Of a DNA stretch of 17,561 nucleotides, positions 7,847 through 15,480 are shown in pieces. A program made the translations under genes and the position numbers. Within the stretch, counting starts at the first letter, position 1, and every line of letters begins with the position of its first letter. Source of the stretch: Paradesertivirga sp036399495 (lineage in GTDB: Bacteria; Bacteroidota; Bacteroidia; Sphingobacteriales; Sphingobacteriaceae); the NCBI GenBank assembly GCA_036399495.1, contig DASWMZ010000191.1, positions 1 through 17,561 of the forward strand. The letters are read 5' to 3'. The notes beneath the pieces are model-generated. The model did not search any database. It had not been told where the DNA came from and saw nothing but the letters and a program-made list of their open reading frames with translations.

Positions 7847-9529
7847 ATGGCAGACGAAAAAATAATTTTTTCTATGGCTGGGGTAAGTAAAATTTATCCC
7901 CCACAGAAACAGGTTTTAAAGAATATATACTTATCATTTTTCTATGGAGCAAAGATTGGGGTAATCGGTCTCAATGGGTCAGGTAAATCGTCTTTGCTAA
8001 AGATTATTGCAGGCTTAGATAAGTCTTACCAGGGAGATGTCGTATTCTCTTCAGGCTATACAGTTGGATATCTATCTCAGGAGCCGGAACTTGACCCAGA
8101 AAAAACTGTACGAGAAATAGTAGAAGAAGGCGTTGCAGAAACCACTTCAATCTTAAAAGAGTACGAAGAGATTAATGAAAAATTTGGCCTGCCTGAGGTA
8201 TATGAAGACGCCGATGCAATGGACAAACTTCTAGCCCGCCAAGGTGAACTCCAGGATAAAATTGATGCCAGCGGCGCTTGGGAGCTTGATTCTAAACTTG
8301 AAAGAGCGATGGATGCATTGCGCACTCCTGATCCAGAAAGCAAAATTGCCATTTTGTCAGGAGGGGAACGCCGCCGCGTAGCATTGTGTCGACTATTATT
8401 AAAAGAACCCGATGTTTTATTACTTGATGAGCCTACCAACCACTTAGATGCAGAATCTATTGACTGGTTGGAACAATATCTTCAGCAATATAAAGGGACT
8501 GTAATTGCTGTAACGCACGATAGATATTTTCTAGATAATGTAGCCGGTTGGATATTGGAATTAGATCGCGGGGAAGGCATTCCATGGAAAGGGAACTATT
8601 CTTCCTGGCTTGACCAAAAATCTAAACGCTTAGCGCAGGAAGAAAAGACAGAAAGCAAACGTCAGAAAACCTTAGAGCGCGAACTAGAATGGGTTCGGAT
8701 GGCGCCGAAAGCACGTCACGCAAAATCGAAAGCACGTTTGGCTAACTATGAGAAGATGGCTTCGGAAGAAGGCCGCGAGCGCGAAGACAAATTAGAACTT
8801 TTCATCCCACCCGGACCCCGTTTAGGAAATATCGTAATTGAAGCCAATCAGGTAAGTAAGGCCTACGGCGATAAAGTACTGTTCGACAATTTGAACTTCA
8901 CCTTACCTCCTGCCGGGATTGTTGGGATTATCGGACCAAATGGTGCCGGTAAAACAACGCTATTTCGTTTAATTACCGGGCAAGAAACTCCTGATGCTGG
9001 AACATTTAAAGTTGGTGAAACGGTAGCTCTAGGCTATGTCGACCAAATGCATAATGACCTTGATCCCGAGAAATCGGTTTGGGAAAACATTACAGGGGGA
9101 AATGAAACAATTTTATTGGGTAATAAGCCGGTAAACTCCAGAGCTTACGTTTCCAAGTTTAACTTCAACGGAGCAGATCAGCAGAAAAAAGTGAGTGTGC
9201 TCTCGGGTGGAGAACGTAACAGAGCGCACTTAGCTATCACGTTGAAGAAAGATTCGAACGTTTTGCTTCTGGATGAGCCGACCAATGATATTGATGTAAA
9301 CACATTACGAGCCCTTGAAGAAGGACTTGAAAACTTTGCCGGTTGCGCCGTAATCATTTCCCACGACCGTTGGTTTTTAGACCGGATATGCACGCACATA
9401 CTCGCCTTTGAGGGTGAATCACAGGTGTACTTCTTTGAAGGAAACTATTCTGACTATGAAGAAAACAAAAAGAAAAGGCTTGGAGATTTAGCACCCAAGC
9501 GCATTAAATATAAGAAGCTGGTTTTGTAA
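7847..9529 (+). CDS. ettA: Energy-dependent translational throttle EttA (ABC-F ATPase)
   Basis: The product has 560 residues, two ABC ATPase domains and no membrane segments, which defines an ABC-F protein. EttA binds the ribosomal E site and gates entry into elongation according to ATP/ADP level. Domain 1: Walker A GLNGSGKSS (41-49), signature LSGGERRR (170-177), Walker B with catalytic Glu LLLDEP (191-196, Glu195), H-loop VTHDR (222-226). The EttA 'arm' insertion lies between Walker A and signature (about 90-140). The inter-domain linker carries RMAPKARHAKSKARL (284-298), a hallmark of the EttA group. Domain 2: GPNGAGKTT (363-371), LSGGERNR (452-459), LLLDEP (473-478, Glu477), ISHDR (504-508). 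It ends at a strong shared hairpin. It is not an antibiotic-resistance ABC-F, since it has the EttA arm and linker. Confidence 0.95.
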   Translation: MADEKIIFSMAGVSKIYPPQKQVLKNIYLSFFYGAKIGVIGLNGSGKSSLLKIIAGLDKSYQGDVVFSSGYTVGYLSQEPELDPEKTVREIVEEGVAETTSILKEYEEINEKFGLPEVYEDADAMDKLLARQGELQDKIDASGAWELDSKLERAMDALRTPDPESKIAILSGGERRRVALCRLLLKEPDVLLLDEPTNHLDAESIDWLEQYLQQYKGTVIAVTHDRYFLDNVAGWILELDRGEGIPWKGNYSSWLDQKSKRLAQEEKTESKRQKTLERELEWVRMAPKARHAKSKARLANYEKMASEEGREREDKLELFIPPGPRLGNIVIEANQVSKAYGDKVLFDNLNFTLPPAGIVGIIGPNGAGKTTLFRLITGQETPDAGTFKVGETVALGYVDQMHNDLDPEKSVWENITGGNETILLGNKPVNSRAYVSKFNFNGADQQKKVSVLSGGERNRAHLAITLKKDSNVLLLDEPTNDIDVNTLRALEEGLENFAGCAVIISHDRWFLDRICTHILAFEGESQVYFFEGNYSDYEENKKKRLGDLAPKRIKYKKLVL

Positions 9530-9532
9530 CGC

Positions 9533-9575
9533 CAAATAACAAAAAGGGAAATTTTATTTCCCTTTTTGTTATTTG
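9533..9575. terminator. 20-bp perfect hairpin, bidirectional terminator between ettA and the hydrolase gene
   Basis: Positions 9533-9552 and 9556-9575 are perfect reverse complements (CAAATAACAAAAAGGGAAAT and its complement) around a 3-nt loop. The arms supply their own T-tracts (TTTTTGTTATTTG on either strand), which suits termination of both convergent transcripts. The right arm overlaps the stop codon (9569-9571) and last codons of the hydrolase gene, so part of the terminator is coding sequence. Confidence 0.88.
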
Positions 9576-10417
9576 ATATTTCCAGAAAACCACGAAGTAA
9601 TCTTATTTAGTATTTCCTGCTTATTCGCATCATTATACAGATCGTGACCGGTGTTATATAGTAACAAGTCCGATTTCACATTAAACAGATTCAGCTTTGC
9701 GTACAAATCTGTTGCCTGGTGTGCCGGAACAACCGAATCAAAGTTACCATGAATAATTAGGGTTGGCTTTGATAATGAATTAACCTTTGAGAGCGGACTG
9801 GCCTCGCGATAAAGTGTTGGGTTTGCCTCAAAAGAAGCGCCCAGCAATGCAGCAACAGCTGCAGCCTGTGGAAATCCAATTCCTCGCGGATCAGTAAAAT
9901 TGGTTGGTCCAGATAATGACGCTACCGTCTTAATTTTGTTGTTAGTATTGTAGGCATAGGTATAAAGCAAAGCCAGATGCGCACCTGCGCTAACCCCCAG
10001 CATTCCATATTTATCTGAGGAAATATGCCAGTTAAAAGCTTTCGAAGCCACAAAATTTATAGCAGCTTTAATATCGTTCTGCTGCGCAGGATGAATATTG
10101 GCAGGATTTGTACCGGTTAAACGATAATTCATGTTCACCACTGCAAAGCCTTTATCTTTAAGAAAAACTGCCAGCTGTGTTAAACTATCTTTATCACCAG
10201 TTGCCCACGAGCCGCCATGCAGTAAAAAAATAACTTTTGTAGAATCACTCCTTTTTAAAGGAAGATAAACATCCATAGTATTTTCTTCATTGCTGCTATA
10301 GGCAGTATCTAAAAACACCTCTTCCTTTATAGGTTCAGGATCTTTATTTTTTTTACATGAAGCCAGGCCAAAAACAAACAAGGCGATTAGCAGCGGCAAA
10401 TAGACTTTAGATTTCAT
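9569..10417 (-). CDS. Alpha/beta-hydrolase lipoprotein (BD-FAE-like esterase/lipase)
   Basis: The product has 282 residues. Residues 1-20 form a lipoprotein signal peptide with lipobox LASC and lipidated Cys21; the KKNKD that follows is typical of Bacteroidetes lipoproteins, so a membrane-anchored protein in the cell envelope is expected. The alpha/beta-hydrolase core has the oxyanion motif HGGSW (67-71), nucleophile elbow GVSAGAH (141-147, Ser143), Asp227 in HGNFDSVVP and His258 in TGHDLY, a complete Ser-Asp-His triad. The HGG and G-x-S-x-G pattern matches esterase/lipase and feruloyl-esterase-like families acting on small esters or acylated sugars; the actual substrate cannot be read from sequence. 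The last two codons lie within the ettA terminator hairpin. A 30-bp palindrome stands 45 bp upstream of its start. Confidence 0.9.
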   Translation of the reverse strand: MKSKVYLPLLIALFVFGLASCKKNKDPEPIKEEVFLDTAYSSNEENTMDVYLPLKRSDSTKVIFLLHGGSWATGDKDSLTQLAVFLKDKGFAVVNMNYRLTGTNPANIHPAQQNDIKAAINFVASKAFNWHISSDKYGMLGVSAGAHLALLYTYAYNTNNKIKTVASLSGPTNFTDPRGIGFPQAAAVAALLGASFEANPTLYREASPLSKVNSLSKPTLIIHGNFDSVVPAHQATDLYAKLNLFNVKSDLLLYNTGHDLYNDANKQEILNKITSWFSGNIK

Positions 10418-10461
10418 TTGAGAGATATTAAAACCGATACTTATTACAGGTCAGAGACTCT

Positions 10462-10491
10462 TACGTAAAACAATTTAAATTGTTTTACGTA
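10462..10491. promoter_or_regulatory. 30-bp perfect palindrome in the divergent promoter region
   Basis: The left half is TACGTAAAACAATTT (10462-10476) and the right half is its exact reverse complement, with no spacer. It lies between the divergent hydrolase gene (start 10417) and the ykuK-like gene (start 10633), nearer the hydrolase. The zero spacer and position fit an operator for a dimeric or tetrameric regulator better than a terminator; no T-run follows. The outer TTTTACGTA half-site recurs in the palindrome at 17322-17335. Confidence 0.6.
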
Positions 10492-10632
10492 GTTTAAATT
10501 GCCTATCCTACCTGATTGTTAATATGTTAACCAGAAATTAATATGATTCTAATCTATAATCGCCTATCTTTAAGAAAGCACAATTCAGCCTCGCGGCGAT
10601 TCTTATAAGATGATTTAAACTAATATATTCTT

Positions 10633-11106
10633 ATGAACTGGAAAAAATTTAGTGGCGAACTTATTACTATTCCAATTTTAGAAGAAGTTGAACTGGCTAT
10701 CGAAAGAGAATATAATTTAGGTAACAAACTCAAAGTATGTATAGGCACCGATTCACAGGTTAAAGGCAGCTACACAGATTTTGCTACAGTCATCGTTTTT
10801 TTAAGAGAAAAGAAAGGTGCTTTTATGTTTATCCACCAGGAAAAAAGCAGTAAGAAAATGAGCATTAAAGAAAGAATGCTTACCGAAGTCCAGAAGTCAA
10901 TCGAAACGGCCTATGCGCTTTGCGATTTGCTCGACCTATATGATGTGGATTTAGAAGTTCATGCTGATATTAATACCAATCCGATGTTTAAATCTAACCA
11001 AGCCTTGCACGAAGCTATGGGTTATATTTTAAGTATGGGTTTTGTTTTTAAAGCCAAACCAGAAGCGTTTGCGAGTTCTACGTGCGCAAATAAAATGGTT
11101 CAGTAA
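10633..11106 (+). CDS. YkuK-like (DUF458) RNase H-fold protein
   Basis: The 157-residue protein matches from memory the DUF458/YkuK family (PF04308), described as RNase H-like and named after Bacillus subtilis YkuK. Visible family blocks are KVCIGTDSQ (34-42), ERMLTEVQKSIE (80-91), VHADINTNP (109-117) and the C-terminal MGFVFKAKPEAFASSTCANK (135-154). Asp40, Glu85 and Asp112 are plausible metal-binding acids of an RNase H-type site, but no activity is established that I know of. There is no signal peptide, so it is likely cytoplasmic. The start at 10633 has no Shine-Dalgarno, usual for this phylum. It stands alone, with a small hairpin 22 bp after the stop. Confidence 0.85.
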   Translation: MNWKKFSGELITIPILEEVELAIEREYNLGNKLKVCIGTDSQVKGSYTDFATVIVFLREKKGAFMFIHQEKSSKKMSIKERMLTEVQKSIETAYALCDLLDLYDVDLEVHADINTNPMFKSNQALHEAMGYILSMGFVFKAKPEAFASSTCANKMVQ

Positions 11107-11127
11107 TATTCTTTTAAGAATTCTTTT

Positions 11128-11150
11128 ATCGCAGTTCTTGCGATTTGTTT
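11128..11150 (+). terminator. Possible weak terminator after the ykuK-like gene
   Basis: ATCGCA (11128-11133) pairs with TGCGAT (11139-11144) around a 5-nt loop, followed by TTGTTT. The stem is only 6 bp and the T-tract is interrupted, so this is tentative. Confidence 0.45.
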
Positions 11151-11242
11151 AAACATGTTAAATAATTCATTCATAAAACTTTGTGTGTAACAATGCAGAT
11201 GTGGCTGCGTCATATCCTAAAAGAACTCACAAAATCACAAAC

Positions 11243-11668
11243 ATGAAAACTTTAAAATCTTTGCTCGCCACCACTTTTATCGCTATTTCTTTAAGCTCCT
11301 TTGCAGGGGAAGATCCAAAATCGCAAAAGCTCACAATGGATTATGCACTTCAGACTTATATTGATGCTATAACCTCCGGTAAAGTAAAAGCCTTCGCAGA
11401 GATATTAGACAGCGATGTGAAATTTACAGTTAACAGGGGGAAGAAAATTATCAATTATTCTCGATCTGAGATGTTAAGCATGATGAAAAGCACTGGAAAT
11501 ATCAGTCAGAATTGTGTGACCGAACATTCTATAGTACAACAAAGTACCACACAAGCCATCGTGAAAGTAACTATGAAGTATGATTCATTCTCAAGAATAA
11601 ATTATGTAACAATGGCAGAAACCAATAAGGGCTGGAAAATAACTAACGTATCCAGCGAATTTGTATAA
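11243..11668 (+). CDS. Secreted NTF2-like (lumazine-binding/SnoaL-type) small protein
   Basis: The product has 141 residues when started at the ATG at 11243. The frame is open 20 codons further upstream, but the 11243 start gives a clean signal peptide (MKTLKSLLATTFIAISLSSFAG, then EDP). The mature part is a single cystatin-like alpha+beta domain. A helix, YALQTYIDAITSGKVKAFAE, is followed by ILDSDVKFTVNRGKK, then YSRSEMLSMMKS, and ends with strands AIVKVTMKYDSFSRINYVTMAE and GWKITNVSSEFV. This layout is that of the NTF2-like superfamily as found in many Bacteroidetes periplasmic proteins of unknown function. No enzymatic residues can be assigned. It is transcribed toward parE and ends in a strong bidirectional terminator. 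Confidence 0.8.
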   Translation: MKTLKSLLATTFIAISLSSFAGEDPKSQKLTMDYALQTYIDAITSGKVKAFAEILDSDVKFTVNRGKKIINYSRSEMLSMMKSTGNISQNCVTEHSIVQQSTTQAIVKVTMKYDSFSRINYVTMAETNKGWKITNVSSEFV

Positions 11669-11681
11669 CGCTTATATCTGG

Positions 11682-11718
11682 ACTAAAAAGGGCGGAATTA
11701 AACTCCGCCTTTTTTAGT
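11682..11718. terminator. Bidirectional intrinsic terminator between the NTF2-like gene and parE
   Basis: ACTAAAAAGGGCGGA (11682-11696) pairs with TCCGCCTTTTTTAGT (11704-11718): a 15-bp stem with one G.T wobble, a 7-nt loop and TTTTTT in the plus-strand arm. The minus strand reads CTTTTTAGT at the same point, so both convergent transcripts can end here. It is 13 bp after the NTF2-like stop and 18 bp after the parE stop. Confidence 0.92.
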
Positions 11719-11736
11719 TAGATTCATGAAAGCAAA

Positions 11737-13632
11737 TTAAGCTGCAAAATTATCTTCATCTACTGTTTCCGTAATTGTCTCGGCGCTCGCTCCAAATTGA
11801 GCATCATCCTTTTCCACCCGCAAATTCTTAACAATATGTTGCTGTCTGTCGGGCGTATTTTTACCCATGAAATATTCAAGCAGCGCATGAATGTTCGCGT
11901 CTTTTAGAATAACCGGTTCAAGCCTGATATCTTTCCCTATAAATAAACCAAATTCGTCCGGAGAGATTTCACCCAATCCTTTAAATCGGGTTATTTCAGG
12001 CTTTCCTCCAAGTTTGTTAATAGCGTTATTCTTCTCCTCTTCGTTATAACAGTAAATCGTCTCTTTCTTATTCCGCACCCGAAACAAAGGCGTTTGCAGA
12101 ATAGAGACGTGCCCTGCTTTCACCAGATCAGGAAAAAATTGCAGGAAGAAGGTCATCATCAACAATCGAATATGCATTCCGTCAACATCGGCATCTGTTG
12201 CTATTACAATGTTATTATATCGCAATCCTTCCAGACCATCTTCAATATTTAAAGCGTGCTGTAACAGGTTAAACTCTTCATTCTCATAAACAACCTTTTT
12301 GGTGAGGCTAAAACAATTTAAGGGCTTTCCCTTTAAACTGAAAACAGCCTGTGTCATTACATCTCTCGACTTTGTAATCGAACCGCTGGCCGAATCACCT
12401 TCGGTAATGAATAATGTAGTTTCCTGTTTCCGCTCATGTGTATCTTCAAAATGAAGTTTACAATCGCGTAATTTTCTATTGTGAAGAGAGGCTTTTTTTG
12501 CCCGCTCATTTGCGAGTTTTTTTATCCCGGCAATATCTTTCCGCTCCCGCTCTGATTGTAAGATTCGTTTTTCTAAAGCATCTTTCGTTGCGGGATTTTG
12601 GTGAAGGTAATCGTCTAGTGCTTTCTTGATAAAATCGTTAATAAAACCACGGACAGAAGGCCCTTCCGGACCAACGTTTTGGGAACCGAGCTTAGTTTTA
12701 GTTTGAGATTCGAAAACGGGTTCCTGTACCTTTATCGCGATAGCGGCTACAATTGATGCTCGGATATCTGCAGCATCGTAATCTTTTTTATAAAACTCAC
12801 GAACCGTTTTAACTACCGCCTCCCTGAATGCGGCCTGGTGTGTTCCGCCTTGAGTGGTATGCTGTCCATTTACAAAAGAATAGTATTCTTCGCCATATTG
12901 CTGCCCATGGGTCATGGCCAGTTCTATGTCTTCACCCTTTAGGTGGATAATTGGATAGCGAATATTATCCGCATCGGTATTCTTTGCGAGCAAATCATGC
13001 AAACCCCGCTCAGAAAAATATTTTTTACCGTTGAAGTTTATGACCAGGCCGGAATTAAGGAAGACATAATTCCAGATCATGTTTTCGATAAATTCAGGAA
13101 TGTAACGGTAATGCCGGAAGATAGAATCGTCAGGAATAAAGTTTATGGCCGTTCCATTTCGTTGAGTAGTCTCTTTTTCAGGTTCATCTCTCACTAATTC
13201 GCCCTGCGAAAATTCGGCAATTTTAGTTTTACCATCCCGATAAGATTGCACAATGAAAGTTGATGACAAAGCATTTACAGCTTTCGTTCCCACTCCATTT
13301 AAGCCTACTGATTTCTGAAAGGCTTTTGAATCATACTTTCCGCCGGTGTTTATTTTAGATACACAATCTATTACTTTACCTAGCGGGATACCCCTACCGA
13401 AATCCCTTACCGAAACCTTATGCTCCGAAATATTGATCTCGATATTTCGACCTGAACCCATCACAAACTCATCAATTGAGTTATCAATTATTTCTTTAAG
13501 TAACACATAAACGCCATCATCATACGCAGAACCATCACCCAATTTTCCAATATACATTCCGGGACGAAGGCGTATATGTTCTTTCCAATCTAATGATCGA
13601 ATACTGTCTTCACTATAATTAACTTCTGCCAT
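11737..13632 (-). CDS. parE: DNA topoisomerase IV subunit B (ParE), ATPase subunit
   Basis: The product has 631 residues from ATG at 13632. It supplies the ATP-driven gate for topoisomerase IV, partnering ParC encoded at 2176-4944. Features: GHKL ATPase N-box EIIDNSIDEF (47-56, Glu47 catalytic base), G1 DFGRGIP (77-83), ATP-lid GLNGVGTK (110-117), transducer QTK loop (310-312), TOPRIM metal residues EGDSASG (411-417) and DADVDG (480-485), and GRF-type end ITRFKGLGE (547-555). Length without the long GyrB insertion, and separate ParC pairing, support ParE over GyrB. The frame is open to an ATG at 13695, but MAEVNYSEDSIRSLDW is the conventional N-terminus. A consensus TAGTTTTG box lies inside the upstream extension, which argues that the extension is not translated. 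Confidence 0.93.
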   Translation of the reverse strand: MAEVNYSEDSIRSLDWKEHIRLRPGMYIGKLGDGSAYDDGVYVLLKEIIDNSIDEFVMGSGRNIEINISEHKVSVRDFGRGIPLGKVIDCVSKINTGGKYDSKAFQKSVGLNGVGTKAVNALSSTFIVQSYRDGKTKIAEFSQGELVRDEPEKETTQRNGTAINFIPDDSIFRHYRYIPEFIENMIWNYVFLNSGLVINFNGKKYFSERGLHDLLAKNTDADNIRYPIIHLKGEDIELAMTHGQQYGEEYYSFVNGQHTTQGGTHQAAFREAVVKTVREFYKKDYDAADIRASIVAAIAIKVQEPVFESQTKTKLGSQNVGPEGPSVRGFINDFIKKALDDYLHQNPATKDALEKRILQSERERKDIAGIKKLANERAKKASLHNRKLRDCKLHFEDTHERKQETTLFITEGDSASGSITKSRDVMTQAVFSLKGKPLNCFSLTKKVVYENEEFNLLQHALNIEDGLEGLRYNNIVIATDADVDGMHIRLLMMTFFLQFFPDLVKAGHVSILQTPLFRVRNKKETIYCYNEEEKNNAINKLGGKPEITRFKGLGEISPDEFGLFIGKDIRLEPVILKDANIHALLEYFMGKNTPDRQQHIVKNLRVEKDDAQFGASAETITETVDEDNFAA

Positions 13633-13673
13633 TAATGCTTCTAATGCTAGATTTATATTTGGTAAGCAATATA

Positions 13674-13681
13674 CAAAACTA
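13674..13681 (-). promoter_or_regulatory. Candidate -7 box of the parE promoter
   Basis: The minus strand reads TAGTTTTG, an exact match to the Bacteroidetes TAnnTTTG element, 41 bp upstream of the parE ATG at 13632. No good TTG -33 box lies 19-21 bp further upstream, so the call rests on one box. Confidence 0.4.
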
Positions 13682-13847
13682 ATTATCCCAGGCATTTCTA
13701 AAGTATCAACATATAACGTTTGTCCTTAAATACAGACATTTTGGAAAATTTATCGGTAGAAATTGTGTGTTGATGAAACCAATAATATATGAGAGAGCTA
13801 ATGCATAAAATAATTTTATCTAGATATCATCACTCAATCGTCGATTA

Positions 13848-14114
13848 ATGCAGCTTTTAGAAGAACCCAACAAATTTGGTATGGTATTAGAACTATTCGT
13901 CTCAGTTAACGAACACGATATGACAGTAGTTAATAAAATAAAGATCCCAAATGAGGCATTAGAAAAGGGCCAGGACTGGCAAAATCCTTCTAACCCCGAA
14001 AATGCCGAGGATCAAAGAGATTTAGAACAGTTGTTACGTCAGAAACATGAAGCAGAGCGCCGAAAGGGCAACTTAAGTGATACTGATGAAACGAAACAAG
14101 AGAACAATCAATAA
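13848..14114 (+). CDS. Unrecognised 88-residue hypothetical protein
   Basis: I do not recognise this protein. It has no signal peptide, membrane segment or cysteine. The N-terminal half (MQLLEEPNKFGMVLELFVSV) looks like one or two beta strands. The C-terminal half is strongly charged, with a likely helix over AEDQRDLEQLLRQKHEAERR (53-72) and a disordered KQENNQ end. Met12 is an alternative start. It is divergent from parE and followed after 12 bp by a 55-codon gene in the same direction, then by a 21-bp terminator hairpin, so the two probably form one small operon. The codon pattern and intact frame suggest a real gene, but conservation is unknown. Confidence 0.6.
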   Translation: MQLLEEPNKFGMVLELFVSVNEHDMTVVNKIKIPNEALEKGQDWQNPSNPENAEDQRDLEQLLRQKHEAERRKGNLSDTDETKQENNQ

Positions 14115-14126
14115 CCTTAAAAACTC

Positions 14127-14294
14127 ATGATTATGAAGAAGCAAACTCAGCCAACTATTATTAAATTAAGTGAAAGGTTTGATAAACAATTATTATCACT
14201 TTTATCACAAGAGTTGAACTCTTTGAAAACAGCTAAAAACAACATTATTAAAACTCTAAGTTCAAAGCAAGACGGTGGACTGCAAGTTGCATAA
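14127..14294 (+). CDS. 55-residue small helical protein
   Basis: This open frame begins with ATG ATT ATG 12 bp after the stop of the 88-residue gene, and a terminator hairpin begins 49 bp after its own stop. The product starts MIMKKQTQPT. Residues 10-45 alternate hydrophobic and charged residues (KLSERFDKQLLSLLSQELNS), the pattern of an amphipathic helix or short coiled coil. There is no membrane segment and no cysteine. I do not recognise a family. Position between a co-directional gene and a terminator is the main support for it being translated; Met3 is an equally good start. Confidence 0.5.
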   Translation: MIMKKQTQPTIIKLSERFDKQLLSLLSQELNSLKTAKNNIIKTLSSKQDGGLQVA

Positions 14295-14342
14295 AATTCA
14301 AATCTACCTTGAATAACACTCGTTCTTTTTCCCCCAATTAAA

Positions 14343-14391
14343 CATAAAACACAAATAGTTCTGCTTGTAACAGAACTATTTGTGTTTTATG
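14343..14391. terminator. 21-bp perfect hairpin, terminator of the small-protein operon
   Basis: 14343-14363 and 14371-14391 are exact reverse complements around a 7-nt loop (CTTGTAA). The right arm contains TGTGTTTTATG, an AT-rich self-supplied T tract like that of the ettA hairpin. It lies 49 bp after the 55-codon gene and 82 bp before the next gene, on the same strand, so it separates two transcription units. Confidence 0.8.
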
Positions 14392-14473
14392 ACCAAGAAA
14401 AAAGTAATCCCGCCTATATAAGCTTAGCGAATAATTCGTTAGAACAAATGATAATAATAAGCGTAGAGTTAAT

Positions 14474-14707
14474 ATGGGACTACCAATGAGAATTACTTAT
14501 AATGACAAGGACTATGTATATCACATAAATAATAGTTCTTCGATTGATAAATCTACTAGCGAGTTACAAGTTGTTATTAATAATGAAACAATTGATTTGG
14601 TAAAAGACGAACGCAAAGTGTGGGTTCAAAAAGGGGGCACCAATCTTTACGATCCTGAATTTATTCAAGCTTTAGGCCGCTCGGTCTCTTTGAGGTTCCG
14701 AATGTAA
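14474..14707 (+). CDS. Unrecognised 77-residue hypothetical protein
   Basis: This is a small soluble protein with no signal peptide, membrane segment or cysteine. The predicted order is beta-rich N-terminus (MRITYNDKDYVYHI), a second strand pair (LQVVINNETIDLV), a Trp-containing turn (KVWVQKGGTNL), a helix (PEFIQALGR) and a last strand (VSLRFRM). Met5 may be the true start. The same order, with a GTNL turn, is seen in the 79-residue protein encoded at 16557-16796 (-), so the two may be distant relatives. Function is unknown. It follows a strong terminator, so it probably has its own promoter, though I could not assign one. Confidence 0.6.
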   Translation: MGLPMRITYNDKDYVYHINNSSSIDKSTSELQVVINNETIDLVKDERKVWVQKGGTNLYDPEFIQALGRSVSLRFRM

Positions 14708-14805
14708 CAATACGAAGCCTCTCTCTATTAGTTCTCAGCATAAAATATTAAAATGAGGTAACTTTTATTATAAACCTTCGTAAAGAAGTGTCTATAGTAA
14801 ACCTT

Positions 14806-15000
14806 ATGCAAATAATAATTTCAGTAATGATAGTCGGACTTTTATGGATGATCTATGATATTATAAATGCACCAGAAGTTGATGAAAACGAAAACCCTGT
14901 TTTTCCTGTAGCCGAAGACAAAAAACGGATCATCGATCATGAAAGCAGACCTATCTTAAAAAAGGATAAAAACATATCTGAAGTAGAAAAACATATTTAA
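14806..15000 (+). CDS. 64-residue single-pass membrane protein
   Basis: From ATG at 14806 the product opens with a hydrophobic helix (QIIISVMIVGLLWMIYDIIN, residues 2-21). A charged, probably cytoplasmic tail with acidic (EVDENEN) and lysine-rich (ILKKDKNISEVEKHI) parts follows. A GTG at 14788 would add six residues (MSIVNL) and is a possible alternative. No lipobox or cleavage site is visible, so the helix is likely an anchor. I recognise no family. It is 80-100 bp downstream of the 77-residue gene on the same strand and may be cotranscribed with it. Confidence 0.55.
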   Translation: MQIIISVMIVGLLWMIYDIINAPEVDENENPVFPVAEDKKRIIDHESRPILKKDKNISEVEKHI

Positions 15001-15056
15001 GCTACTTTTAATTATTATTCCCCTCCATCTCCTTTCTCTAATGTAAAAGTTCCTTA

Positions 15057-15079
15057 CCAATTAATAATCAATTGGTTTT
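15057..15079 (+). terminator. Possible weak terminator after the membrane-protein gene
   Basis: CCAATT (15057-15062) pairs with AATTGG (15070-15075), loop 7 nt, followed by TTTT. The stem is short and AT-rich, so confidence is modest. Confidence 0.4.
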
Positions 15080-15218
15080 AACAATCCGTTTAATATTTTT
15101 GAATCACACTTTCTGCATGTAGGTATATGATATATATTTAGAATAGCTGACTTAAAAACCTGACTAAACCAACCAACGAATTTCATAACTTTTTTTTAAA
15201 AGGCACTGCTTTTTTGCC

Positions 15219-15480
15219 ATAATGCTATTTGGAAACCACGGCTTTACTCAGTTAAGTGATGGAGCAAAAGCCCCATCGGTGCTGAAGTTTTAATGGATGG
15301 CAGCAAAGCCATGCTGGAAATAAAATTGCCCTATTGGAATGGGGCTGGATTTAAAGCCGGACTGATATGAAATGGAAAGCGATGAATTAAAGCCATACCA
15401 ATGAGCGGATTCCAACAAGTGTGGGGTGAAAATTCGGGATAGATGGATGCAATAAGATGGAAAAAGTATAACCGATTCTT
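15219..15480. repeat. Noncoding, richer-GC stretch with degenerate AAAGCC repeats
   Basis: Between the genes ending at 15000 and 15770 there is about 770 bp with no convincing gene. Within it, 15219-15480 is visibly richer in G+C than its flanks and carries AAAGCC at 15267, 15305, 15353 and 15389. GATGGAGCAAAAGCC (15259) is echoed as GATGGCAGCAAAGCC (15297). AGCCCCAT (15269) and ATGGGGCT (15339) can pair at long range, and CAGC/GCTG (15301, 15313) locally. A related stretch occurs at 16516-16541. It reads like a dispersed intergenic repeat remnant or a structured RNA; I cannot tell which. Confidence 0.4.

Noticed and set aside
8077..8439. 120-codon minus-strand frame inside ettA
   Set aside because: It is a Ser-rich antisense shadow of the ABC domain coding sequence.
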